DNA of 64,000 nucleotides, from contig NC_092565.1 in assembly GCF_037975245.1 (NCBI RefSeq), positions 10,410,499 through 10,474,498 on the forward strand. Direction: 5' to 3'. Within the stretch, counting starts at the first letter, position 1, and every line of letters starts with the position of its first letter. The translations under genes were made by a program, and so were the position numbers. The notes beneath the pieces are model-generated. The model did no database searches, was not told the DNA's origin, and was given only the letters and a program-made list of their open reading frames with translations. Positions 33,001 through 47,400 of this stretch are shown one piece after another. The DNA comes from Apostichopus japonicus. Its lineage: Eukaryota; Echinodermata; Holothuroidea; Aspidochirotida; Stichopodidae.

Positions 33001-36000
33001 TTATTAGTGGCAGATGCTAAATACAATTTTCTTACAAAAGAGAATACAACCAACCAACAAAAAAATTTATGAAAGCGATTGCCACCAACACAGTATATCT
33101 ATATACATCTAGTATTAAACTAGAATATACATATCCTACTACCAGGTGCCAAGGAACATAGATTTTGTGGTAACATTAACTGTAAGTTAAAGCAGAATGG
33201 GTAGGGTACAGGGATGAGAGACAGTAAAGCAATGAGTGAGCAGCCTTTCATGTTTCTTCCATCGAGCATGCCTCTTTAGTTGCTACACAACATTAATGTC
33301 ACACTGCTTCATTCAGTGCTCCACTTCTTTGATCTCAGTACAAAAGTACAGAGAAATGAGGTCTTTGTTTGGGCAAGGAGGCTTAGATGCAAAATGGTGC
33401 TAACATTTCCAACATTCTAACTTCATTTTTGTGGGACGAGCTTAAATGTTGCCAATGCATACAACTTCCATGTATGCTATAAAATATAAGCATTTGGAAG
33501 AACATCTGAAAATCCACCCTTCCCCTCCCCTCCCCCCACCCATGGTACTTAGTAACTGAAGCTTACATAATCAGCCACTGTTACTCCCCTTCAGCTATGC
33601 TAAGAGAAAAACCAATCTTACACATTGAAAATCACAATCTGAAAATCTGAAAATTTCTTTGCAAACAAATCATGGTTTCTAAGGTTGGCAAGCTTGTTTT
33701 CAAGCTACTTAAATTTTTATGCAGGAAATGCCTCACAGCACCATTCACCAGAAGTTTGGCCAGCACCAGTGTTTCGTTAATCTGTGACACAAAGTCTTGT
33801 GTCAGCCAAACGCTTCATTGATGGAATTATTCTTTACCAATTGGCAAATAAGCTGATCATATCAGTTACAAAAGGTTCTTGTGTCATTAATGATGATGGA
33901 TTACAAATAGCCGACGCTCAGAAAAGGAAATTAATTTAGCGTTCACATTTTTGTGTAGACTGTTTCTAACGCTATGAATTTTGTCCCTAATAAATACTAC
34001 TGGTTCTGTGACAAAAACAGCTCTATATATCTTTGTACTTGAATAGCAAATTTGACCACTTTGGGTAGCATTTAGCGATGCGATACCTGCTAGATGATGC
34101 CAGACAGAATATCGTGGTCATGAATTTGTTACAAAGTTAATTTATTTGTTGTGATTTCGTGTTTGTAGATTTCTGGGTAGCCAAGTGTGATTTACAGTAT
34201 GTTCAACAAACTTGTTTAACAGGCAAACACATTAATCATAGAAATGGGTACAATGTTTTTTTTGTTTTTTATAGATAAACTTCAATTCATATGCTAGACA
34301 CTTCTCAAATCTCAACCCACTCCCGATTAAAGATGGCGATATTAGAAATGACACGATTAGATCCATGAAGATTTTCAAACAACAAGAAATATTCTAGCAT
34401 ATTAAGCTTGTGCAAATAGCAAACCATTTTTACACAGTTGATTGAAATTCCCATCGATATTTGTCGATGATATATATCAGCTTTTGCATTTTAAAACTTG
34501 CTTCAAGTTCACCAGAGTACTGCTTTTATCATATCTCTAATACTACACTGCAAGAGGCTTGCAATGAATACTCTTGGTATTATTGTGTAGGCTAAGTAAA
34601 GTAAAGGTAGGCCTACTTGGTTTGACTAGCCTTCAGTTAGTTAATAGCATCTGTGAAGGCCTGGTAACTAGTAAAGCTGTTGAGAAAATTTAGACTACTC
34701 TCCATGGTTTATTACCAATTTTTTTTTATTGATTTGTTCATTTTTCTCTACAGAAAATTGCATAAAATTATTTCTCCAACCAAAAGTGGTATTGAAATTC
34801 CCTCCCAGCTTTTTACCTGTTTGTGACAATCAAGATTTGTGGCACAAAGTGATTCATCAACATTATAGAAACGAGAAAAACAAATAAAGGCATAAAATAC
34901 CTCCAATTATTGACTCACCATCCAAGGAAATAGATCCATCGCATTCAGATGCATGGGCTTCAATGGTCGACACTGGGTACCTCTGTCCACATAGAGGGCA
35001 CTCTATCCCTGGTGGAATGTTCGGTATAACTTTGAGCGGTGAAGGCACTTGCGGTGACGGTGGATGAGGGCGCTCAACAACTGCTTCGGCGGAAAAAGCT
35101 TGGAATCGTTCTGGGAGCACTTCCATTTCTTCATTCAGCTAAATAATAACAAAAGCAAAATGGCCAAAATTACATCACAATTTTCCAATTGCTCATTATT
35201 ATTAATTTTTTGTTCCTTACCGAGAAAAACATAATGTAATGTTTGTATTTTCTCCTAATGTTGAACATGAAAATATAAAGCAGAAGAATTTTAAGCTGGG
35301 ATATAAGCCCAGCTGGAGTACTTCATATTCATACTACCGTATGAAAGTTAACTAGACTGAAAAGGGACAGACCCTGTTACAGATGAAGGAAACCAGTTCA
35401 GATGCTATTATCAATATGTCTGTTATTAAGTGAAAAATAAATTTTCTTTTGGACTATCCTTTGAAATCTATATTTCGCTTTTAATTTATACAGTGGAGGT
35501 AATTGATGAGCTATAGAAAATGGTGTATATTCAAATGTCTTTTTCGAGCCACTTTGGCAATAACCTTTGACAATCTGATATTATAAGTTTTGTAAAAAAC
35601 AAAATTAAACAAAACAGTTTCCTATTGTGACCTTAACTATTAACCATTGTTGATAATGCTTTGTAAAAACATTATCACAAATCAAATTTAAAGTTTGGGC
35701 CATAACTGTTATCCATCTGGTAGTATTTTATACCATCTCGTACAATTCAGACTGAGATTGGACAGTTCCAGATTGGAAGGTTCCTTTACTGCTTACGTCA
35801 ACAATTTTTTTTCTTTTTACTCTAGAGTAACACCTAAGTATTAAATGACAAACAACTTACAAGTGGTTCTCTATGAAAGCTGTCTTGGCCTCTCAAAAAG
35901 CCACCCTCCAGTTCCTGTGAGGCATCGTTACTTGGTGGAATACTGTTACGGTTAATGGAAGCCTTTGATAACCAAGGGGATGAATTCCTAGGTTGGACGC

Positions 36001-39000
36001 GTGCCACTTGCTTGGAAGGACCGGCCCTCTCCTCGTCCTTCTCCAGGTAACTCTCGCTAGCCTGATTATGAAACACCGGCGAAGCTGAAGCCGACGCCAT
36101 GGACGTATCAGCGGTCAGTTTGCTGCCTGAACTGCTCAGACTGCCAAATTCTGGATTGGACGATGACCTCCGGAGCTTCCGAGGTGAACTCCAGGCTCCG
36201 TGCCGAGAGCTATCTGATATGACGGACTCGTTTCCAGTCTCCCTCGGGGAGGCGTTAAGCCTCGGTGATCCCCCACCTCCGAAATCAAAGGTACGGACAG
36301 AGGGGGTGGGTGGTCTCCCTTTATTTGGCACAGTGTGACCCTGAGATGGATGAGAATTGTTCCCTTTTAAGTCAGGTCTTGGAACAGATTCTGGTGGTCT
36401 CCTAATGGGCTTTGGACAGACTATGGGATGATGAGAGGCAACGTCCTCGTTCCCCCTCGGTTCGCTTCTGGGCCTCTTATTGTTCCTTTCAACATCTGGT
36501 ACCTGCTTTCGCCGACCAGATACGTTAGCCAGTTCAAAGTCGTCGTCACTTTCGTCCAAAACGTACTTATTGACTCTTTGGCTTGCCTCTTGGTTTTGCT
36601 GCATCCCCTCATCTTCTTCTCCCTGAACTCCATCCTCCGGGTTAGTGTCGTCATCATCGTCATCGGGTGGCACTCTCACCCCTCTCCGACGGTGAATCAG
36701 ATATTTGGGCAGATGGGGCCCGGGTCGGATCGGACTTGCCCAGCCTCTCTCGCCCAAGCTCTGATACCTGCAACGTCTCAGCTGTCTTAGATAGCACTGA
36801 AACATTTGAAGGATGGCCACTGAGTAATCCTCGGGTACTCCGGACGGAGGACAATACAATGGCATCACTGTTGTGGAACACTGAGGAAGACAAAAAGATT
36901 ATGTTAAAACATAACGCTGCATTACCGTCTGTAATGTTAGATCAGCCATCTACTATTCATTCCTAATTGGTTACTCCTCCATGAGTTTAAAAGCATAGGG
37001 AGGTAGCTTCATCGATTGCTTGGAAGAGGAGGCTCGGGAAGACAGGAATCTGCTGAAATAACTACCGAGGTAGTGGTGCATAATAATACATTGCTACACA
37101 GAAATTAGTCATTACCTATGGACAAGCATACTCATACGAGGTTTGGAGAAAAATTATGCTCAATTTTTTTTAGTGCCAACAGATTTTCAGGAGGGGACCC
37201 AGGCCAAATCACTCAAACTTCCCCAGCTATAATGTGGATCATACCATGTAAATAATCATCCTATTACTAGGTGAGCAATTTATATTTTTTTCCAATCAGA
37301 GAGAAAGAAAGAACACTTTCCCTTTTTTTTGGCCAATTGTATGCTAATAGTTCAAAGGTCATTCTACAATTTGGTGGATTAAGAGAAACAAATTTTTTTC
37401 ATATTTTCCATAGCTGTCCAGTATAAAGGTACATTTAAAACCAATGCTGCTGAAAGATAAACTTTTCAAAAATTGACCAATACCTGCAGAAATGGAATCC
37501 ATCAGATCACCATCACCTTAAGCTTAGAACAGAAACTCATTTAACATGCTGAAACCCTTCCTTCCCTCACCATTAAGACAAGAAAATGCACAGAATACTA
37601 ACCTTTCTGTAAAATGGCCATCATCCATATTGAGTGTGATGGAAAAAACCAAAAAGGGAGAGAGAGAAAGAGACAGAGAAAGAAGTCAATAAAACATAAA
37701 ATAAGCAAAAAAAAATAAGCTAATCACTATCTTCCAAAACAGTTGGAAAATAAACACTAAAGAAAATTCAGAGAGGAGATTGATATGTGAGATGTTTATT
37801 AAAACAGTGTTCTTCTGGATAATTTTAAAGGGATAATTATTTCAGAGGCAGACAGGCCACCTAAATACATAATGAAGCATCTGGTTCCATTTACTAAATT
37901 ACACCTAGTCACTCAACTTAACAGTGCATTATTTTCTACCAAGTTCCAACATTATGACGTTTCATTCCCACCCCCAAAAGTCTGAACTTTATCTTAGTTC
38001 CTTTTACTTCTGCTACACTATTACTATCACTATTTTTTTTCTTCAACAATAACCTCTAGAATTTTCGACAACTTTCTTCCTACTTTGAATTTAATATTGC
38101 ATATTTTTTTTATTTTTTTTTATTTTATTATTCAATTATCGTTTTTTTTTCTGTCTACATTCGTAACATCAGCTACATATCTTTCTACATTAAAAACATA
38201 CCTTGTAGAACATTTATCAAATCTGCCATCTGGCATTCACATTCATGTCAGCATGCAAATATAACGAGACACTTTAGCAACCTGGGTATTCAATAAACCT
38301 GAATATGACTTACTTCAACTAGAGCACCAATGGTGCAGAAGCTCATACCTTTTCGAGCTTAAAAATGTAGGGCCCACAAAACCAATTTTGGGCCCGTGAG
38401 GGATACCCCCCCCCCCTCCATTAGCAGAATCCTGGCCACACCACTGGCTATAATTCCTATTTTCCCCTTTAAATCCTATTTTACCCACTCTCTCAAACAA
38501 TACCACTGACCTACCCTATTAAACTTTCTCCCCTCTACCTTAGCAGACATAACAAGCACTCCCTACAAGGCATAACTTCACAAGCTGCCTACATACCTCA
38601 GGCTCAAAGACTTCTAAGAATCGGCAAGTGCTGATTGGCTATAGGGCTCTCATGCTTACAGTTCAACAGGCAATAACAACTCCCAGTCCTGCTTTAATTC
38701 CACTAACAGCCTATGCAGAGCTTAACCACAAATGTAAACAAATACTGCAGACACTGGGAGACAAATTAAAGGAGCTTTGGCAAAAAGTGAAGGCTCAGAT
38801 TTTTTTAAACAATGGGGATTAATTGTAATTAATTAACTTTTGACCAAAAATTTTTAGGCATCACCTTATTCATATACAATCCAACAATCATCAGTTCAAC
38901 TTTGAATATGATCCATCAAAATCTTGAGAAGATTGAGATATTTCAAAATATTACAAAGAATGACCCCGATGACCCCCTAAATGACCTTTGACCTCAATTT

Positions 39001-41372
39001 TCCGAACACCCCTCGTAACTCTCATCCCGAGGAACATTGTGACCAAGTTTCATTATAATTGGCCATACACTGTACGAACAGGAGCAATTTGAAAATATAG
39101 GGCCGCGGCCCGGGCCACAAAAGACCCCTAGTTGATCTTTGATCTCAAATTCATGAACACCCTGAAGGTAAAACTACCATAGTACTATCGTGACAAACCC
39201 TCAACATTGTACCATGGAATCTGTAGGAGAAGAAGCATTTTGCGTATTTCCACAAAATGGCCCATTACGGCCCACAGGTGACCTTTGACCCCAAATTTAG
39301 GATCATCTCTGATGGACCTATACCTAATGGTCCTTGTGTCCAAGTTTCATGAAATTCCATCAAACACTGTGCGAGTGGGAGCGGTTTTACCAATTGTTGA
39401 CGGATAGAGTGATAGACGCCGCACTGTAACAATAGCTCACACCAGCATGCTGGTATGAGCTAAAAATTGCAAAAGTATAACACTGTTTTGCAACTAAGCT
39501 CCGTTTGAGCATACCGAAAGCAAAAGCTATAAAATTTTTGAGACACAGGGCTTAAGCAAAATACCTTACAGATTCCTAGCAGAACTCTGGGCAATCTCTC
39601 GTCTCCTTACCTACGGTCTTTCAACCCCTCTTCGTCGCCTCTAGACTCGATCGGTGTCAAGCTGAATGGACCGTTCACAAGTTTCTCAATGTCTTCTTTG
39701 GAGCCGTCCATGCTGGCGACCTCCTGAGATTCAATTTGCGTCTCCGCTTGATAATCTTCATCACGATCAGAGTCGTCCACTTTAAGCGATTTATTCGGTT
39801 CGGACGCTACTTCTTCTACACGTTTACGTTTCCGTCGAGATAGTCTCGAACTTTTTCGAAATTCATTCCTACAAAGAGAAAGACGGAGATGGATATGAAC
39901 AATCTGTTTCAGCCTGGCGGACCTATTTCTAAAAGTGGCCAAATCCCCAAAATTTAGTTAGTCCATGAATCAGCGATTGTGGTCATCATTTGTCACTCAA
40001 AATGAGTTTAAATTGGTTGATTAGACCCACAAGGCAATGAAATCCCCTCAGCAGAAATCTTTTGCGGATCAAATCACCTTTCCCACCATTCAACCACATG
40101 GTCTCAACGTCCAAGAAGGGAACGACTAAACCTCCCTTTTCTTTCTGCCTCCCCCTCCCCCTCTATCATCTTTTCTATCCACATGCACAGGTTTTCCTCC
40201 CTAATCCCCTTTCCACCTCCATTACTAAGTACATCCCCCTGTTACACCCCTCACAATATATATCCACAGCTCTTAATCCTCTCATCGATCTTCCCTGTAA
40301 TCTTCCCCCTCTCTTTGTTGTGTCTAATATTGCTCTTATGCATTGCTCACTTGTCCAATTTAACTGTTTTTCCTTAATGAGTCCTTTTTGTTTTAGTCAG
40401 CCTCTGAAAAAGACCTAACTTTTACATATTTACCTACACACTGCTTTCTGCAGTAGATAAGCAGTTTGGTTGACAGTTCGATTATACCAACTGTAAGCTA
40501 TGAATAACCTGCTATGACTTATTACCCCACAGGCAATATGTGGTTGGTCAGAGTGGGGGGTTGGGGGCGGGGGGTTGGGGACTGCCTTCCATGTTGAATT
40601 TATAACAATTATACTTACTCCTCCACAGCTAACACAAAGTCATCATCTTCATCATCATCACTGCTCTCCACTTTGGTGTCCATGTTAACTTCCTGTAGTT
40701 AAGAATAGGATGCAAGTTACAAGTCTGGGGGGTGGGGGGGGGGTTAATATGTTTATTCGTTTCTACCAACGGCGATGCGAAAAAGGCAGGAAAGAACAGC
40801 GAGACAACAACGTTTATTGTGATTGAAGGGAGAGGCAGACCCAAGCATCATCTTTAGGTCATATATGACAGAGATCTTTGTGATGAAGAATCCCCTCAAA
40901 ACAGATAAGAAATGCTTGCTTCGTATTTAAAAGTCCCGTCTGGGAGCTGCCATTTTGTTAAGTCTGTGATGGTTAAGATCTGAAACCTTTAAAATTCTCT
41001 GTTTTTCTTTTCACATTTTCTAGGTAGAATGTTAACATCGTTGACCCGATGTCAATGTTGTCGGTGGTCATGTCTACAGCTTTACAACATTTTACTTTTT
41101 AGATTAAAAAACCCACATCCGTTACAGAAAGAAAGAAAAAAACGATGCAATAAATAATCAAATAAAGCAAAACAAAAACCTGAAGCACTTGCGGCTTGAT
41201 GATGTCATATTAAGACTTGATCAAGTGTGAATTTCAGGAATATTAAATCTGTGATATCTCCTACATGGAATATGACTATTCTTAAGCAGTTTGTACTTTA
41301 CACTATCACGTACACCAAGAAAGATTTGGTTTGTGTCTCCTTTAAACTAGCTGGTTGTGTTAGTAAATGCTA

Positions 41373-41455
<83 letters not shown>

Positions 41456-44400
41456 AAAAAATTACTGAATGAATCTACAAGAAGCAAAGATGGGTGTGAG
41501 TATAGGGTACCAGGAATAAACCAAATGACAAAAGGGAATGAATAAGCAATTGAAACTGTCATGAAATGGAATGAAAAAAAATTTTGACTGTCTAAATGGC
41601 AGAAATACATTTGGAAATGTTGGTGATATTATACACACAAACAAACCAATTTGATGAGGGACAGACTGACGGGATATCCACTCTGAGACAGAAAAAATAT
41701 ATCCTTGGATCAAATCCTCTGCCACTTTCTTAAACATCAATTAACTGACAAATATCGACAAGGATGGTTAGTAGTGTCCCTCTTCAATTTCAATATTTTT
41801 TTCCCCCAGGATTAAATAGTTACAGCAATAAAGTGTTTTCTCTGAAATTTCACACATCCTATCTTTTCCTTCCCTTGTTTGGTTTCAAAAAGACAGTGAA
41901 CTAAACTTAATTTTTCTCTCTTTATTTTTATGCATGACAAAAGTCCTTAATTTCATTCCTTTTTTTTTTTGCTTTGTGGGGTTGAGGGGGAGGGGGGGGT
42001 GTTGTTAACTCTGATGGTTCTGATAGGGGCTTCTTCCTATCTGTACTTTTAGAATACTCCCATGTTTTGCTAGAATGAGATCCAAACCAGTGACCTTTAA
42101 AATACAATTCCTATGCTTGACTCACTGATATACTCCGCCCAGAGTTACTAGCAAGAATGAGGTACTGGGGGAAGGACTATATGGTAGGTTGGGTAGGGGA
42201 AGAGGGGCAAGGGATAGAAGGAAGAAGGGGTATAGTGGGAGGACTAACCTCTTCTAGTGCTTCTTGGCTTCCATCACCCTGAGAGAACAACTCCCCTGAG
42301 GTGTTATATTGTTCACCACCATCTCCACCTTTTGTAATGCCGGCTTCATCTCTGCTAATCTCTTCGACCTCTCCATCTGAAATCTCGGATTCAACCTCCT
42401 CGAGAAGTTGAGTCTCTTCCTCTTCCTCCTCCACCTCCTCGTCCTCTCCTTGATGGAGATGATTGGCTGGGAAAGTCACCGAAGCTACTGAGGCGCTAGA
42501 CCCTCGGCTGGAGTTGGCACCGCTGATGTCTATGTCTACACCCACAATGTCTTCTCTCTAAAGTTAAACAAAAAATTGCGGCCGACCGGTAAAACAGAAA
42601 CTTTTAAAGTACAGCATCGTTGCGTTTGTCGCATTGGACCCCATTTTTTTTTTTTGCAAGTCATAATCCAAAAAGATGGGGATATTTTTTTTGGTTAACG
42701 AAAGACTGTTCCCTTGAACATGCATACATTTAACGTTTCTGGAACAGAGGGACCGGGCAACAATTTTGTCAGGATCCAACGCAATCATTTACTACTGCTC
42801 GAGTTTGGATTTCTTCGTCTTTGTCTCTTCAAAGTAAGATCTCGGAGGATAAATCTCCCAAGTTCATCAGTTGGGTGTCGACGAGCGACGATATTTACAC
42901 ATAGGTTGCTTGAATGAAGGTGGAATATAGGATATGCATTGCTTTATCTACCAGTTCCCTGGGTAATGAGTTTCTGTTAACGGGGAAGAGTGAGTAGACT
43001 GAACAGGAGTCAGACTCTGACAGCCGCTAGCAAAGTTAATGCAGCTTCTGTGCCTCTGGTGGGAAATTTCACAGAGTCGACGAGTATTTCTCAAAAAGAG
43101 ATTACAAATAATCGAGAATACGGCAGCCTGACGTGTTACTTCACCGAATGACTTAATTCAGAGGTGAAAAAATTATTTCTGTTCCAAAATGTTTTATCAC
43201 CCAGACAAATGTGTGAAGAGTATATGAAAAACACATCAAACAAAAAGTACACTTTTGGAAATGTGAAGTGCATGGTCGAGATCATGGACACTCACTAGGA
43301 TGAGAGTTTAGTAATTTGATAATTCACTATCAAAGTGTCAAGAGGTTTATCAAAAACCCAAGCAAAAAAAGCTGCTTTTGGTAAGAGACACTTGTCTTTC
43401 ATAAAGGTTAGAAATAGGGCCATGGAATGCCAGAAACTGCCATCTCGTGGTTGGAATTTTTGGAATCCTACAAAGACTTCTTCTTTTATATCATGTCTCC
43501 ATTTTTAGTCTATCGGGACTGACACACAGGTTCTACATTACCTCGTGATCTGAATCCAATAATATCTCAGATTTGATGGACTTTCTGTCTTCATCTGACG
43601 TATCGTCTTGTTCTCCCAAGAGGATGTCGTCGTCTTCTTCATCTTCCTCCCTGATGTCCAGTTCCTCCTGCCGTTTCACGGAACTGACCGAAGGCCGTTG
43701 TCGATCATTTTGTCTCTTCACCATCTCCCAGTCTTCATGTGCAGTTGCACAGGCCTCCTTCCTGCTGAGCTCGATAGCTCGCTGACAAAGAAAAAAAATA
43801 TGAATGAACTTGTGCGGATGTAGCAGGCACAAGCGAAGGGAAAGACAGTGAATGGACAAATAATTCTGTTATCTGTTGATGACTCATTGACAAACAAGGA
43901 CTTAGAATATGGGGGGAGGGGGAATCTGTGCAAAACAACTAAAAATATTATGATTTGACCTGAGACTTGATTTGATTTTGACTTGATTTGACCTGAGAGG
44001 TGTTTACGGGAGAGAGAGTGGTTATAGATAAAATGCAGAAACTAACATAATCATTCAAAAAAATACTCCACTTTCTAGCAGTTTGTAAACAATATCCCGG
44101 TGATCATGGCTTTTCGATTTTCGATGTTCGTAGTTCTTGTTTTCAAAGCAAACAAACACCCAAATATAGTAGTAGAAGTCCCTCGTTGTCCTAGCAAAGT
44201 TCCTTAATATATACCTCCAACCAATTAAATCTCTCTTACATCCATAACCCACCACCCCCCCCCCCCCCCAACAAAAGGGATGGTTACTTTATTATGTAAT
44301 TAATGGCACGTTAGACCACTTTCAGACTATTTCCTGCCAAAATTGTGGCTTTGTATTGACTGGTCTTTGGGAAACATAACCGCTGAGCCTTCACAGAAAG

Positions 44401-47400
44401 AATTTAGTATTCAAATTCTGCGTAGTAGTTGTGAAGGTTTGGAATTTGTGTTTTTTATAAAAAATACAAGAAACTGAGAATTCTCTGCTCAAACAATGGC
44501 TTACACATTTATACATGATTTGGTCCAATTTGTACTGAGCTATTTTTCTTTGCGATATACCTGATAAAATTATTCCCCGCAATGCATTGCTCCATATCTA
44601 TCTCCCAGACGATTCTTTTCACTCCCATAACTTGTGCAATCTAGGCCTGAGTCGGGTAGCAAAAAATCGGAACCGGGTACCTGTTATCATTACACGATCG
44701 GGTAACAGGTACTTGAACCTCCGGACCGAATATTCAAAACTCAATCGCAGGACTAGCCTAACACAACGAACAATGTACATAAATGGCAGATCGGTACTGT
44801 TGCGATGGATTGAAGGTTCCAACTTTGAGTAGTTTTCACTGGTATAGTTTTGTTTGGGGAGTGATTTTATCCACACACGAAAAAGAATAATTAAGAATGG
44901 CTAAAACTTGAAATATATAACTCAAACAACCATCTTCACTAAAAGAAAGATATTTCATGAAAATAATCTTCGGTATTCGCGTGTCTTGCTTAATCAAAAC
45001 ATGCAGACCTACGGAATTATTGAAATCATGAAAGCACTCGCGTAGCAGTTACGTGATTTTATTTCCCATTCCATACGGGTACACGAATGTTCGGTTAGGT
45101 ACCCAACTCAGGCTTAGTGCAATCATCAGCTGTCTGTTATAAATCTTTTTATGCCCTTGATGGCAGTTGAATTCATCAAGTGCTGAACGGGACATAACAG
45201 TCGGCCCTACTCTTAAGTATTACAAACTTGACCCTTTTGCCTTCAAGCTATATAGCATCGCAGATTTTATTCAGTTAAGGACAGCTCAATTGAAAGATCA
45301 CGAGTTGGACAAAATCACTTACCTGAAGCTCTGCCTCTTCCCGCCTCTGCAAAAGAACTTGTTCAAGCTCTGCAAAATGATAATTAAAGATACCCTTGAA
45401 GCAAACAATACATGTAGCATCTTGCAAAGTCACAGGAAAAGCGAGCAAAGCGACACAAAATTGGAAAAAGACTATTTGGTGTGATAATATCACTTCTTGA
45501 TACTCCTCGCATCATTCGATTTTTCCTTAGAATTTGAAAGTGGAGACGATACCATTCTGAGAGAATAAAAATAACTGGGAAGAATTTTTTAAACTGATTT
45601 CAAAAGACGAATTTGAGCCGCAGGAGACATCAATGGGAGTGTTTGCATCACTTAACATACCATACAGTATCTTAAATTTAGGTCCATTTTCAGAAGATGT
45701 CGTAGTCATATTATTATATTCCTAACTACGCTAAAAGATAACTCTCAAAACTTGGGGAGGGGGGAGGGGGTGAAGCAAAAGGAAAATAAAGGGCCGATAG
45801 CCGAAAAAACATCTCACCTTTTGATTTGTTTTCATGTTCGTTGACCAACTGTTTCCTTCTTTCTACTCGAACACCTCGATCTGAGTTAAGAATTTGGACC
45901 TGTCGGGAAAAAAGTGAATACTTAAATGGAGCTTATTGATTAGCCTAATTAATACAATGTACTGTAAATATCCCCCATTGACCTGTTTATGTCTAAAGAT
46001 GTCCGGAATAAATTTGACATTCAGCAACATCCAAATGATAAATCCGTAAACTGGACACTAACGAATCAAATGTTCTGTACTAGGGATGCACCGGATACCC
46101 GGTCCGGCCGGACAACCCGGCCGGATAGTGAGCAATTATCCGGTTCCGGTTCCGGCCGGATATTTTCCAAAATCCGGCCGGATCTTTTTCAAAATCTGGC
46201 TGGATCTTTTTCAAAATCTGGCCTGAATTATTCCTTTAAAAGGTGTTGGTATTAACTTAAATCAATGTAAACTATTTCCAAAAATTAATAAAAACCTTCA
46301 AAGTAAGTGCATCCCTATTCTGTACTATACGAATGTCTCTTTTAATATTTCTTTTTTGGTAAATTAACCATACATGTGCCATATCCAAGTGATTTAAACA
46401 GAAAGTGAGGATCACAATCTTTTGACACAACTCTCAAAAGAGCAATTTAAGGTTTCGGTGAGCAAAGGGATTTTAAGAGAGTGACCCAAGTACGAAAACA
46501 ATCCAAACGATTATTCGCTGTCTCTGAACATGTCTAGAAAGAAAGACAACTTCAAGTTCCACTTGACTAGCTCAAAAATTAAAGAACAGAAAGGCAACTG
46601 TAGCCAATTAATAGTAACAATTAAACCTTTCTGCAGCTACGGTATGTAGTGTAAGTACTACACAGTGTTGTACTTTCACATTCAATACATATTGAAAAAC
46701 AAAACATTTCAGATAAAAGTGCAACTGAAAAAGAATTACCTGCACAAAGTGCAGCCAATAAACATGGTCACTTGTCACACTTACTGCACATGTTTATGAT
46801 CAGTCTGCGACAATAAGAACACTGGGGTAGAAAAATAATTTTGATATTGGCCTATCTCAGAATGTAAGCCCACTAACTAGCTTTATGATCTACTTTGCAT
46901 CTCAGAAGAACACATTTGGGGTACTTATAGCCATGGAAGAAGTACAGCGACTGCAAAGTATTTGAGCGTCACTTCTAGTATGTATAGTCTTGCAAGCAAA
47001 GGAATGCTACAGCGAGAGAGGGAGACATTTCATTTCAATATCATTTGTTGACATGCCTCTCTGTGCTGCCTCGACTAACAAACTTGAATTTGACACATGC
47101 CACAGAAAAGCGTAAAACAGACAAATCCAGCTGGGCAGTGTTTGTTCATCACCTCGAACAGACAGTCTGACTTGCGAGCGATGGAATGCTACAGAAAGAG
47201 TTATTAACAACCAACATTTTATTCTTGAATAAAATCTTCCCAGTGAATCAATTTGTTAATCTATAAATCTATAAATTGTTTGCTCTCTCTGCTCTGCCTC
47301 GACTAACAACCCTGATTTACACCACTTCCTAAGGCAAAGTATGAGACAGACAAGGCATATTACTTCCAAAACTTTGTAATCTGAGTCTAAATATTTCTGT

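Noticed and set aside
36428-36966. Plus-strand open frames of 120 and 99 residues
   Set aside because: Antisense shadows of UIMC1 exon 8.
38590-38680. Candidate linking exon for UIMC1 before donor GTATGT near 38595
   Set aside because: Every acceptor I tried gave the wrong phase or a stop codon.
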